Positions 28,183 to 36,749 of a stretch of 58,717 nt of DNA are shown in pieces. Position 1 is the stretch's first letter, and each line of letters begins with the position of its first letter. The notes below the pieces were generated by a model. That model worked only from the letters and a program-made list of their open reading frames with translations, had not been told where the DNA came from and did not search any database. Both the position numbers and the translations under genes were made by a program. Origin of the DNA: Wolbachia pipientis (GTDB lineage: Bacteria; Pseudomonadota; Alphaproteobacteria; Rickettsiales; Anaplasmataceae); NCBI RefSeq assembly GCF_001752665.1, contig NZ_MJMG01000001.1, positions 160,879 through 219,595 of the forward strand, given 5' to 3'.

Positions 28183-31100
28183 TTATCTACGAGGATACTT
28201 TTTCACAGGTTGCTGCACAGGAGATTTACTAGGAGAGACTTCTTCAATAGTTGTGTGTGGTGCTTCTTCAAATTGTTCGGTATTAGAATAAGATGGTTGA
28301 TTATCACCAAATAATTGTCTTTTAGCATTAGCATTCTTGAAAGGAGATTGAGCCTCAACAGGACTAGGACTAGCCTTCAATCCTCCAGGCGTACCGATCT
28401 CATGCTGCTTTCTAAGTGGTGTATTTGGTGGTGGTGTTGGAGGGGTATTTATAAGTATTAGAGCATGAGATATTTTTTCATAATCATTAGAATCTAAATC
28501 TATATTATCTCGAATATGCGATAAAATGTCTTTGTAACACTTCTCATTACCATAATGACCTCTAATATTCTGTACTACTCCTTTAGAAATATTCTCCCAT
28601 AAAAACCTTAGCTCTGATTTTACATTCCTAGATGAAGAACATACGCGCTTAATATCCAAACCATATTCTCTAAACTTTGATAAAAATCCTGTTAACCTCT
28701 TGCCTACGCTAGCATTATCCTTATCCTTATTCTTATCCTTATCAAATTTAATCAATATTAAATAGCATAGATACATTTCAATATCATAATAACTAATATG
28801 TAATTTTTGATTATTATTAACACCTATATCACTGTCATTAGCTAACATGGATATATCAGGTGCTTGATCAGGTAAGTTAGCATGAGACAATATGAAATCA
28901 CTAATGTGGTTTACTATTCTCGTTCTCGGTAGTGAGTTTCTCGTTCTCGATAGTGAGTGCTTCCCTGTACTTTCTTGTGCTTGACTTTTCTCTTCATTGC
29001 GCAAATTGTGCAATTGGGTATATGCTTTAGCAATATTATCATTGATCAGCATCTGTGGTTGTGCTGCTGCATTTATTTTAATAGAAAGCAAACACAGATT
29101 CAATAAGAGCAGCTTCTTTAATTTGATGCCTTCTTGTTTTTGCTCTGGTGTAGGTGTATGAGATAATGATATTTTATTGTATTGTTCTAATATCTGACTA
29201 TATGCTTCAAATGCTTTATTATAGCCTTCTATGCAATATACAGAATGAATATAAAAATTAATATGTTTTACATACTTATCAAATTCTTTCAAATCTCTTA
29301 AAGTATCGGCTATGTGTATTGTATATTCCTTTATATATCTATTATAATCCCCTAGATAAAACGGTGACAACAGGTCTTGTATATTATTACGAATCTTTAA
29401 GTGCTTGTTATGTAAATGCTTGTAGATATCTCTTTGTAATCCTAATTTTGTATAATCATAATCTATTTTATACTTAAAAAAAGAGGATTGGTATGGATAT
29501 AAATATAGGAATGCATTGATAATACTGCATTCTATATTGTTTTCCTTATGTACATTGATTTTATTTTGGTAGAAATCACCTTCTATTGTATAAAAAAGTT
29601 TTAACATCTTCTTGTACGCAGAGTACAAGTCAGATATAGCTTTCATCCTATCTTCCACATTACTAACACTGTTGGCATTAATATTTTGGATATAATCTTC
29701 TACTTTTTCACGTAGATCTTTAAGAGATTTAATCTCTATGGTGGTATTCCTACAATGACTTATGTATATAACATATGTCCTGAGTACATGAGACTGTAGT
29801 GAAACATTGTCATTAATAAAAATAGTATCATTAAAACATACCAAAGCTTTCTCAAACTTCTCTTCTAGGATTGCGTGTATACCTTGTTGAACAAGACTAT
29901 TACAGTTTTTTTGTTCAAAAAAACTGAATAATTTCGACTCAGTCTTAAACATTTTTTTTATGTTATTAGTATGGAATTTATTATCATTATCATTATAATA
30001 ATTTAATGAGTCCAATAGCTTTGTATTAGCCTGTGCATACATACTCTCACTAATCTTACCTAAACATGTTTTATATTCCTGTCTATGGGGCTCAAGAAAA
30101 ACCATGGATTTACACTGCATTGTTATACTGCAGTCGAGATAGTCCATACTGTAGATAGTGTTAGTTAAAAAATCTTTATAGTGCTCTTTAATATCAGTTT
30201 GAACACCATTATACAAAATAGCAAGGTATACATAACTTGATGCTATATTAGGATACATTTCTTTTGCTTGATTAAAATACATACTACAATCTGTCAGCAT
30301 ATTTTTCAAGAATGTGCTAGCAGCAGGATGGCTTATTTGCTCAGCAGGATACATTATTTGATTTGGCCTACCTACTTCTTTCAGCATCTTTAAGTATATT
30401 GACTCAAGTATTTTTCCTGTACATAAATAAGCCTGATGTTTTAGGTAAGGGAAATGACTATTAATGACAATTTGCATATTTTTAAAATAAGATTCAAGAG
30501 AACCAACAGAATCATCTGTTGATTCTTCAATTAAATTTTTAAGGTAAATTATATTCGTACTGGTAGAATTATTATCTTCATCAATAGGGTCTGCATTTTC
30601 ACTTATTTTTGCTTGAATTTCTTGACGTTTTTCGTGCCGCTTTGACATGGATTGATACTGCGGTGTTAATTTGTACTGCTTGAGTAGTGCATCTTTAATC
30701 TTATCTAAAGAATGTAGTATGTTAGAGGCATAGTGTAGTGCTATAAAATAATTAATTAATACATATTCATATGAATATGTATTCCAATTTTGTAAAGAAG
30801 CTTCTAGTTCACGAATGTGTTTCATATTTTTATGGTGTAGAAACTTTTCAAACATTATATAAATCTTATCCTGAATGATAGAACCTTCTCTGCCACAAAC
30901 ATGATCTTGAAGCATTATATAATTCATGTCATAACTGCTATTGTATTGAGAATACTGTAATTCACACAATGCGCTTTCTAAGCTCTTGCTCATTCTGATA
31001 AACTCATTCTCTATAAAAGATTTAATATTGATATTTGCACCATCACCATGTTCATAATATCTTCTTGATAAACGTAGAATTAAATTTTCATTCTTAATAT

Positions 31101-34100
31101 AAGAAGCAATATTGGCTTTTAAGTCATTGCGACGATAATATAACTGTGTTATCCGTGGAATACCTATATTTTCAATCATACACGCTTCCGTAGTTAATAT
31201 TACTATACCTCGACCATTGTCTTTTATACAGTAAATATCATTATTATTGTTAGCCAAATTGTGGTTAACATAATCATCTATAGTTAATATTACTACTTTA
31301 CGTTTTGCTTTTCTATTGTAGTTATCTATCAATGCTTCCTTTTCCTTTAAACTTAGGCTGCTCTGCACCAGCGCTATACTTTTATAAATATAATCATCTT
31401 TTGCTATATCACGTTCAAATTTTTTAAATAATTCCATTACCTTTTCATGTTCTGAGAAACTTGTGAGCCCTTTGATTAACTTGCTTATAATGGTACTAAA
31501 TCTCTTTCTATATGCTTCTTGCAAATCATTTGGAGTTAATTTTAGACATATGTCATATGCAGAATGATATTCACGCATATTTATATTAAGCTTCATCTGT
31601 AAAAAGAATATATCATTGTTCACACCGTGTGAATGCTTTCCTTGATAGATGGTGGTACACTGATCTATACAGTCAACTGCTTGTTTATAATGATTTTTTT
31701 GTAAATAAAATTCTGCAAAAGACATTAATGCTGGCAAATCATTAATATCAGATGATTTATACCACTGGTATATTTCTTTTTCTCTGATTTCTTTCTTATT
31801 AATGCAATCTAGCCCATTTACAAGATGGTATTCAGTATGTAGCATTAACATGCCTAAACACTTGAAATATTCTTTACTAAAACTATATGAGATAGAGTAT
31901 GCCTTTGTTAAAAGAGTTAAAAGTTCATATTGAGCCTTAACATCATTTTTCTTACTAGAGTCCATAAATAATGCATAAGCCGCAAAAAAATGTAGTATAC
32001 CTCCCTTTACATCATACTCCTTTATCATCTTTTTAGACGAGTTATAACATGATGTGTATTGATCCTTTAATATTTGTTCATTAAATATATCTATAACCTT
32101 ATCACAAAGAGCGTCTACTTGATTTGCTAACGCCAAATGATACACCATCATCCTCGCTTGATCTTTTTCACAGCTACCATCTAACAAAAATTGAATGGTT
32201 TCAATTGTCATATTTATGCAATTGTGAGAAATTTGTTTACCTATACCCCCTTTATATTCTATCTTCTTAATATCTCTATCTTCTAAATATTTTTCAATCA
32301 CTCTTAGCTTCGTAATGTCTAACTCGTCATTGTTATGATGATATATTGTGGCTGTCTTTTGAGGTAAATCTATATCAAGGCATAAAGCATGAGCGACACC
32401 AATGAAATGCATACCAAGAAATACGATCAATCTATTTTCTGCATAAGTATTTTTAATTATATATTCCAAATTGCTATAAACTTTACTGACACCATTAACC
32501 ATTTCTTGTTTCAAGAATGCATGTGCAACACAATCCTTGTGCGTGGCTTTTACATCTTGCAATCTACAGGTTAATAGTAAATCCGCTATCATATTCATAT
32601 CATACTCAGTAGCTGCCAAAAGATATGCTTTCGCATTAGCAAAAGCATCACTATCAACTTTCTCTTTTATAACTTTACTATGCTCAACATATCCCTTTAC
32701 ATCATCTGATAAGTCTTCCAAATAGGTTTTAAGGTATTTTTCCATCCATGCTACATCGTGTATTCTATCACTGGTTGGTGAAAGTGCTTCAACTTTAACT
32801 GTGGTTGCTGTAGTTATATCTACTGGAAGGATTTCACTTGGTGAAATTAATTCAACTTTAACTTCGATTTCTGGGTTTTCTGTAGTTATCTCTGCTGCAA
32901 TATTTTCAATTGGTAAAAATGCGCTTCTTTTTTCATTTTGCATTGTAGATTGTTTACTTGTACTTGGTTCACTTGTACTAAATTGTTTGCTCGATTGCTT
33001 TATACTGAGCTCTTGTTCTACTATTCTACTATGAGTAGAATTTCCTGAATATTGTTCTGCACCATAGGATATACTAGGTATTTGTGATACACTTGTGGAT
33101 TGTATATGATACTTATCCGAACTACTTTTTACTTTGTTCTGTGTATCTGTATGTATTTTCATAAAGTGAAACCTGTCTTCATTAAGCACATGAATAATCT
33201 TATCATCTTTAAAAACTGCTTTGTAGTATTCTATGGTACCGGTTGTATGTTTTTTGTGAACATCAATTGGTGCGTTATTTCCGTTTTTCTTTGGATATAA
33301 TTCATGTAAAATTACTTTGCTTTCATCCGTGCCTAGTATCTCGGTAAGATGTAATCCTCGGTTAAATTTTTTACAGAGTATTTCACCTTCAATGTGTGCT
33401 CTTCCCCATATAGAATATAAATATTGTAAGTGATCCCCATATTTTCTTTTGTCACTTTCTTCTTCTTTAGCTTGGGGCATGGTTCTTTCTTTTATTTCTT
33501 CAGCGTTTATTTCTTCAGCTGTGAACTTGATTCTGTGTAAATATGCACTCCATATATCATTATCTAATTTCTGATATTCTTCGCTACCTGATTCTTTTTC
33601 TTCATCGCATAAAAAGTCTCCAGATTCTCCCATTTCATTTCTAGCCTCCTTTATAACATCTTCTTTAACAGATTTATCATTTTTAGCCTCTTCGGCACAA
33701 GTTTCACGTAATTTTTTTACCTTTCTACTGTGTGCAGATTCTTCTGATGATTGAGATTCTGATAACCCAAGATCTAATAAAGACAGAGACAAGGCCCATG
33801 CATGAAAGAAACAATCACCATCTGCATATTTTTTATCTCTTTCTATCTTGTACTTGTGTCCTTCCACAAACGCATAAAAGATTTTTGCTTGATTATTTAA
33901 CCCACACTGATCTTTCTCACCTACGCCCAAACAATCCTCATCCCAATCATCTCGCGGATTATCCTCGTCACTACCTGAATCACCACTTATCTGTTCTCCC
34001 TCATCTTGATTTTCCTCACCATGATTTGAACCTACTACGTTCCTATCATCCTCATTCTCAAAATCTTGAAGATTATCCTCGTCACTACCTGTATCACTAC

Positions 34101-34110
34101 TTGCTATCAT
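28183..34110 (-). CDS. 1975-residue protein with OTU protease domain, second CE-clan-like protease domain and helical repeats; candidate effector
   Basis: Residues 1-70 are acidic with a repeated GSDEDN unit. Residues about 85-317 form an OTU-type cysteine protease: KYADGDCFFHAWALSL gives Asp97 and nucleophile Cys100, IWGRAHIEGEILCKKFN matches the family core, and HVLNEDRFHFMKI gives His315. After a Ser/Gln-rich linker, residues about 545-645 look like a CE-clan (Ulp1/YopJ) protease: His568 in LIVFLGMHFIGVA, Asn593/594 or Asp595 in IYHHNNDEL, Gln626 and Cys631 in GKQISHNCINMT. The rest to about 1750 is helical, with TPR-like segments. The C-terminus is Pro-rich and ends in basic KKYPRR, a possible type IV secretion signal. 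Likely activity is cleavage of ubiquitin or ubiquitin-like conjugates in the host; this is inferred, not shown. It is one uninterrupted frame with a strong promoter. Confidence 0.85.
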   Translation of the reverse strand: MIASSDTGSDEDNLQDFENEDDRNVVGSNHGEENQDEGEQISGDSGSDEDNPRDDWDEDCLGVGEKDQCGLNNQAKIFYAFVEGHKYKIERDKKYADGDCFFHAWALSLSLLDLGLSESQSSEESAHSRKVKKLRETCAEEAKNDKSVKEDVIKEARNEMGESGDFLCDEEKESGSEEYQKLDNDIWSAYLHRIKFTAEEINAEEIKERTMPQAKEEESDKRKYGDHLQYLYSIWGRAHIEGEILCKKFNRGLHLTEILGTDESKVILHELYPKKNGNNAPIDVHKKHTTGTIEYYKAVFKDDKIIHVLNEDRFHFMKIHTDTQNKVKSSSDKYHIQSTSVSQIPSISYGAEQYSGNSTHSRIVEQELSIKQSSKQFSTSEPSTSKQSTMQNEKRSAFLPIENIAAEITTENPEIEVKVELISPSEILPVDITTATTVKVEALSPTSDRIHDVAWMEKYLKTYLEDLSDDVKGYVEHSKVIKEKVDSDAFANAKAYLLAATEYDMNMIADLLLTCRLQDVKATHKDCVAHAFLKQEMVNGVSKVYSNLEYIIKNTYAENRLIVFLGMHFIGVAHALCLDIDLPQKTATIYHHNNDELDITKLRVIEKYLEDRDIKKIEYKGGIGKQISHNCINMTIETIQFLLDGSCEKDQARMMVYHLALANQVDALCDKVIDIFNEQILKDQYTSCYNSSKKMIKEYDVKGGILHFFAAYALFMDSSKKNDVKAQYELLTLLTKAYSISYSFSKEYFKCLGMLMLHTEYHLVNGLDCINKKEIREKEIYQWYKSSDINDLPALMSFAEFYLQKNHYKQAVDCIDQCTTIYQGKHSHGVNNDIFFLQMKLNINMREYHSAYDICLKLTPNDLQEAYRKRFSTIISKLIKGLTSFSEHEKVMELFKKFERDIAKDDYIYKSIALVQSSLSLKEKEALIDNYNRKAKRKVVILTIDDYVNHNLANNNNDIYCIKDNGRGIVILTTEACMIENIGIPRITQLYYRRNDLKANIASYIKNENLILRLSRRYYEHGDGANINIKSFIENEFIRMSKSLESALCELQYSQYNSSYDMNYIMLQDHVCGREGSIIQDKIYIMFEKFLHHKNMKHIRELEASLQNWNTYSYEYVLINYFIALHYASNILHSLDKIKDALLKQYKLTPQYQSMSKRHEKRQEIQAKISENADPIDEDNNSTSTNIIYLKNLIEESTDDSVGSLESYFKNMQIVINSHFPYLKHQAYLCTGKILESIYLKMLKEVGRPNQIMYPAEQISHPAASTFLKNMLTDCSMYFNQAKEMYPNIASSYVYLAILYNGVQTDIKEHYKDFLTNTIYSMDYLDCSITMQCKSMVFLEPHRQEYKTCLGKISESMYAQANTKLLDSLNYYNDNDNKFHTNNIKKMFKTESKLFSFFEQKNCNSLVQQGIHAILEEKFEKALVCFNDTIFINDNVSLQSHVLRTYVIYISHCRNTTIEIKSLKDLREKVEDYIQNINANSVSNVEDRMKAISDLYSAYKKMLKLFYTIEGDFYQNKINVHKENNIECSIINAFLYLYPYQSSFFKYKIDYDYTKLGLQRDIYKHLHNKHLKIRNNIQDLLSPFYLGDYNRYIKEYTIHIADTLRDLKEFDKYVKHINFYIHSVYCIEGYNKAFEAYSQILEQYNKISLSHTPTPEQKQEGIKLKKLLLLNLCLLSIKINAAAQPQMLINDNIAKAYTQLHNLRNEEKSQAQESTGKHSLSRTRNSLPRTRIVNHISDFILSHANLPDQAPDISMLANDSDIGVNNNQKLHISYYDIEMYLCYLILIKFDKDKNKDKDNASVGKRLTGFLSKFREYGLDIKRVCSSSRNVKSELRFLWENISKGVVQNIRGHYGNEKCYKDILSHIRDNIDLDSNDYEKISHALILINTPPTPPPNTPLRKQHEIGTPGGLKASPSPVEAQSPFKNANAKRQLFGDNQPSYSNTEQFEEAPHTTIEEVSPSKSPVQQPVKKYPRR

Positions 34111-34122
34111 AAATTACCCCAA

Positions 34123-34321
34123 CTTACTAAAAATACACAATATAACGTACTAACTTAATTTTAATACCCCATTTCTAAAACAGGAATCTACTATAGTACT
34201 AAGGGTAGTAGTATAACACTACAGTTGTGTGTGTCAACATCTCACCACATAAAAAGTTAAATTTTTTAATAGCAAATTTACAATATAGCTATGTTAAACA
34301 CACGGCAATAATTCTCCTAGA
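34123..34321. repeat. Segmental duplication, copy A (giant-gene promoter region plus mutL start)
   Basis: This stretch is alignable over its whole length with 34930-35124. Shared landmarks in order are CTTACTAAAAAT, GGAATCTACTATAGTACTAA (GGAAACTACTGTAGTATTAA in copy B), an ATAAAAAGT tract and GGCAATAAT of the mutL start. Copy A has ACG where mutL should start with ATG. Confidence 0.65.
34210..34237 (-). promoter_or_regulatory. Strong promoter of the giant protease-domain gene
   Basis: On the minus strand, a perfect TTGACA (34232-34237) and TATACT (34210-34215) are 16 bases apart, about 100 bases before the start codon. A diverged copy with the same 16-base spacing (TTGATA, TATTCT) exists in the duplicated segment near 35.0 kb. 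Confidence 0.6.
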
Positions 34322-34890
34322 TGCAAAACAATTAATCGTATAGAAGCTGGTGAAGTAATTGAAAGACCAGGTAGTGTAGTAAAGGAATTAGCAGAAAATT
34401 CTATTGACGCATGAAGTACAGAAATAGAGATTAAAATAGAAAATGGCGGATGTAATCTTATCTCAGTAGTAGATAATGGCGTTGTATTAGCAAAGATGAG
34501 ATAATTCATGCATCATGCTACTTCTAAGCTAAAAATGATGATAATTTAACAGAGATTAGACATCTAGGATTTAGAGGAGAAGCTTTACCATCAATTGTTG
34601 CAGTTAGTAGAATCAGCTTGTCACCTAAAGTAAATAATACAGATAAAGCATGTTATGAAGGTATAAAGAGAGTAGAGAAGCTTACTCCTTGTGCTTTATA
34701 TCATGGTATACATATTGAAGTTTGTAACCTGTGTTTTGCTACACCAAATAGACTAAAGTTTTTAAAGAGTGAAAGAGCTGAAACTAAGCATATAGTGAAC
34801 ATTATAAGTAACTTGGCAATGATCAATTATTGTATAGGGTTTACTCTGATCTCTGGTAATAAGAAACTTTTGAAGTATATTAAACAACCC
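34302..34890 (+). pseudogene. mutL: mutL 5' fragment, inactivated
   Basis: The start codon is ACG. A one-base loss in an A tract near 34322 shifts the frame. The next frame reads [20 protein letters not shown] (the MutL ATP-binding start), then ENSIDA, a TGA stop, and STEIEIKIENGGCNLISVVD; further on come [20 protein letters not shown] and the part ending LKYIKQ. This covers about the first 195 of some 650 residues; the rest is deleted. MutL is the partner of the intact MutS at 2564-4975. An intact copy may exist elsewhere. Confidence 0.85.
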
Positions 34891-34929
34891 TTATTACTCG
34901 GTAGATGTTGATCTTTCATTTGTTCCTCA

Positions 34930-35124
34930 CTTACTAAAAATCACATATGTACTACAGCTACACTAATGTAAACTAGTTGTTTTCTGATATAGGAAACTAC
35001 TGTAGTATTAAGTACTAGAATACGGAACTATAATTATATATCAATACTTTAATTAAATAAAAAAGTAAAAATTTTTCAATGGAAGCATTTATAATGTGAG
35101 ATCCATGGCAATAATCCTGTTAGA
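34930..35124. repeat. Segmental duplication, copy B
   Basis: Diverged direct copy of 34123-34321 on the same strand. It keeps an intact ATG for mutL (ATGGCAATAATCCTGTTAGA from 35105) that is cut off after about seven codons by the mobile-element remnants. The mutL fragment therefore lies between two copies of its own upstream region. Confidence 0.65.
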
Positions 35125-35172
35125 ATCTGTACTCGATCTAAAAGAAAAGGTAAGAATATAAATCCAAGCGAT

Positions 35173-35516
35173 GTAAGTAAAGAGCAGTTCGCAATCATAT
35201 TGCCAGAGCTTGAATCTTGTCGAAAGAAGAGAAAACCAAGAAAGATGGGATGTATTTTGTGGAGTGTTATATGTTTTGAAAAATGGTTGCCAATGGGGAA
35301 TGTTACCGAAAGAATTTCCAAAGTTGTTATGATTACTTCAAGATAAAAGAGATGATTGGTGTAACTGTTGAGACTGCAGTCTTTTGTTGTGCTACCAACA
35401 AGATGGGTTGTGGAACGCTCCTTTGGATGATTGTGGGAAAAACTGCGAGAAACAAGCTCAATACTAGCCTGCAAATGGTTGTTTTAGCTTTTGCTGTTTT
35501 ACTTCTCAAAAGATTA
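35173..35516 (+). mobile_element. IS5-family transposase remnant
   Basis: Across three frames the plus strand encodes VSKEQFAIILPELESCRKK, then WDVFCGVLYVLKNGCQWGML plus PKEFPK, which is the N-terminal domain of IS5-type transposases, and CYDYFK. After an internal deletion it resumes with RWVVERSFGW and the tail KLNTSLQMVVLAFAVLLLKR, the transposase C-terminus with the Glu of the DDE triad region. Stops and frameshifts show it is dead. I could not find clean terminal inverted repeats. Confidence 0.8.
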
Positions 35517-35534
35517 TGAACAGGTTCTTAAAGA

Positions 35535-35940
35535 GTATCAATTGAATTTATCATAACAAAAGGACAAGCAAGTAGATTATGCATTAGAAAAAGAGGAAGA
35601 TAAATTGAAGAAGACATTAAAAGACTTCTTGATATTTATACTGATGAATATATAAGTAAGGAAGAACTTGAGCCAAGAATTAAAGCAATGAGAGAACGTA
35701 TGAAGAAGATTGAAGAACAGAAGGGAAAAGTGCTTGATCAAGAGAAATTGGAGCAAGGGTGGAAACTCATTACAGATAACCTAGAAAATTTTGCTGCAAT
35801 TATTCAATTAGGATTTGAACAACCAACTTGGGAGTTGCAACGTAATATTATTAGAATATTGATTAAGCAAATCGAAATTAGTGAAGATAATATATATATA
35901 GTCTTTCGTATGAAGGAGCTTACAGTAAATCAAAATTTAC
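35535..35940 (+). mobile_element. Serine recombinase (resolvase/invertase) C-terminal remnant
   Basis: The sequence reads QVDYALEKEEDKIEEDIKRL after correction of stops and a frame jump, then LLDIYTDEYISKEELEPRIK and a helical stretch ending QRNIIRILIKQIEISEDNIY. This is the C-terminal part of large serine recombinases. The catalytic N-terminal domain is missing. It abuts the IS5 remnant and ends just before yebC. An open frame of 101 codons (35688-35993) remains but is not likely a gene. Confidence 0.7.
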
Positions 35941-35961
35941 ATTATTCTCGTAGGAGTTTAA

Positions 35962-36693
35962 ATGGCTGGTCATTCACAATTTTCAAATATTAAACATAGA
36001 AAGAATGCTCAAGATTCTAAGCGTTCTCAAAAATTTACTAAATTAATAAGAGAAATAACAGTTGCGGCAAGACAGGGTTTGCCCGATCCTGAACTAAATC
36101 CACGTTTACGTTCTGCAATAATTGCTGCACGCAAAGAAAATTTGCCAAAGGATAAAATAGAAACAGCTATCAAAAATGCATCTGGCAATATTACTGAAGA
36201 AAATTATGAGGAAGTACAATATGAAGGTTATGGACCTTCAGGTACTGCATTTATTATTTATGCTGTAACAAATAATCGTAATCGTACAGCTGCTGAGATA
36301 CGCCATATTTTTTCTCGTATGGGAGGTAATCTAGGAGAAACAGGTAGCGTAAATTACCTTTTTAACTATATTGGCTTAGTTGTCTATAATGCTAGTAATA
36401 TAAATTTTGATGAACTGTTTAATTATGGAATTGAACTAGGAGTGTTGAATGTTGAACTACAAGACGGATTATATCTAGTAACTTGTGAAGTGAAAAATTT
36501 TGGTCTGGTACGTGACACTTTATATAATAAGTTTGGAGAACCAGAATTTGCACGCCTTGCGTGGCAACCAAAAGATCCTATTGAAGTTAATGATGAAGAA
36601 CTAGCTAAAAAAATATCTGCTTTGATTGAAGCATTAGAAGATAATGATGATGTACAGTATGTGGAAGGTAATTTTACCATGGTGTATAGTTGA
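35962..36693 (+). CDS. yebC: YebC/TACO1 family translation or transcription regulator
   Basis: The 243-residue protein begins MAGHSQFSNIKHRKNAQDSK, the family hallmark, and contains NLPKDKIETAIKNASG and YEGYGPSGTAFI. YebC proteins were long annotated as transcription factors; later work links the family to relief of ribosome stalling at proline stretches. It is complete, and the start is placed just past the recombinase remnant, so the insertion spared it. A downstream gene on the same strand follows after 56 bases. Confidence 0.95.
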   Translation: MAGHSQFSNIKHRKNAQDSKRSQKFTKLIREITVAARQGLPDPELNPRLRSAIIAARKENLPKDKIETAIKNASGNITEENYEEVQYEGYGPSGTAFIIYAVTNNRNRTAAEIRHIFSRMGGNLGETGSVNYLFNYIGLVVYNASNINFDELFNYGIELGVLNVELQDGLYLVTCEVKNFGLVRDTLYNKFGEPEFARLAWQPKDPIEVNDEELAKKISALIEALEDNDDVQYVEGNFTMVYS

Positions 36694-36749
36694 CAATATT
36701 TACCGTATACTATACACATAAATTTTAGCATAAATACGAGGTATATTTT

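Noticed and set aside
28183-34110. Cid/Cin-type toxin-antidote pair around the giant gene
   Set aside because: The second protease domain invites this comparison, but there is no adjacent small cognate gene on the same strand and no nuclease motif that I can recognise.
32389-34112. Plus-strand open frames opposite the giant gene, including one rich in His and Leu at 33732-34112
   Set aside because: The composition is explained by the acidic, Asp/Glu-rich N-terminus read backwards; there is no independent start signal.
35688-35993. 101-codon open frame as a stand-alone gene
   Set aside because: It is the in-frame part of the serine recombinase remnant, runs into yebC and has no catalytic domain.
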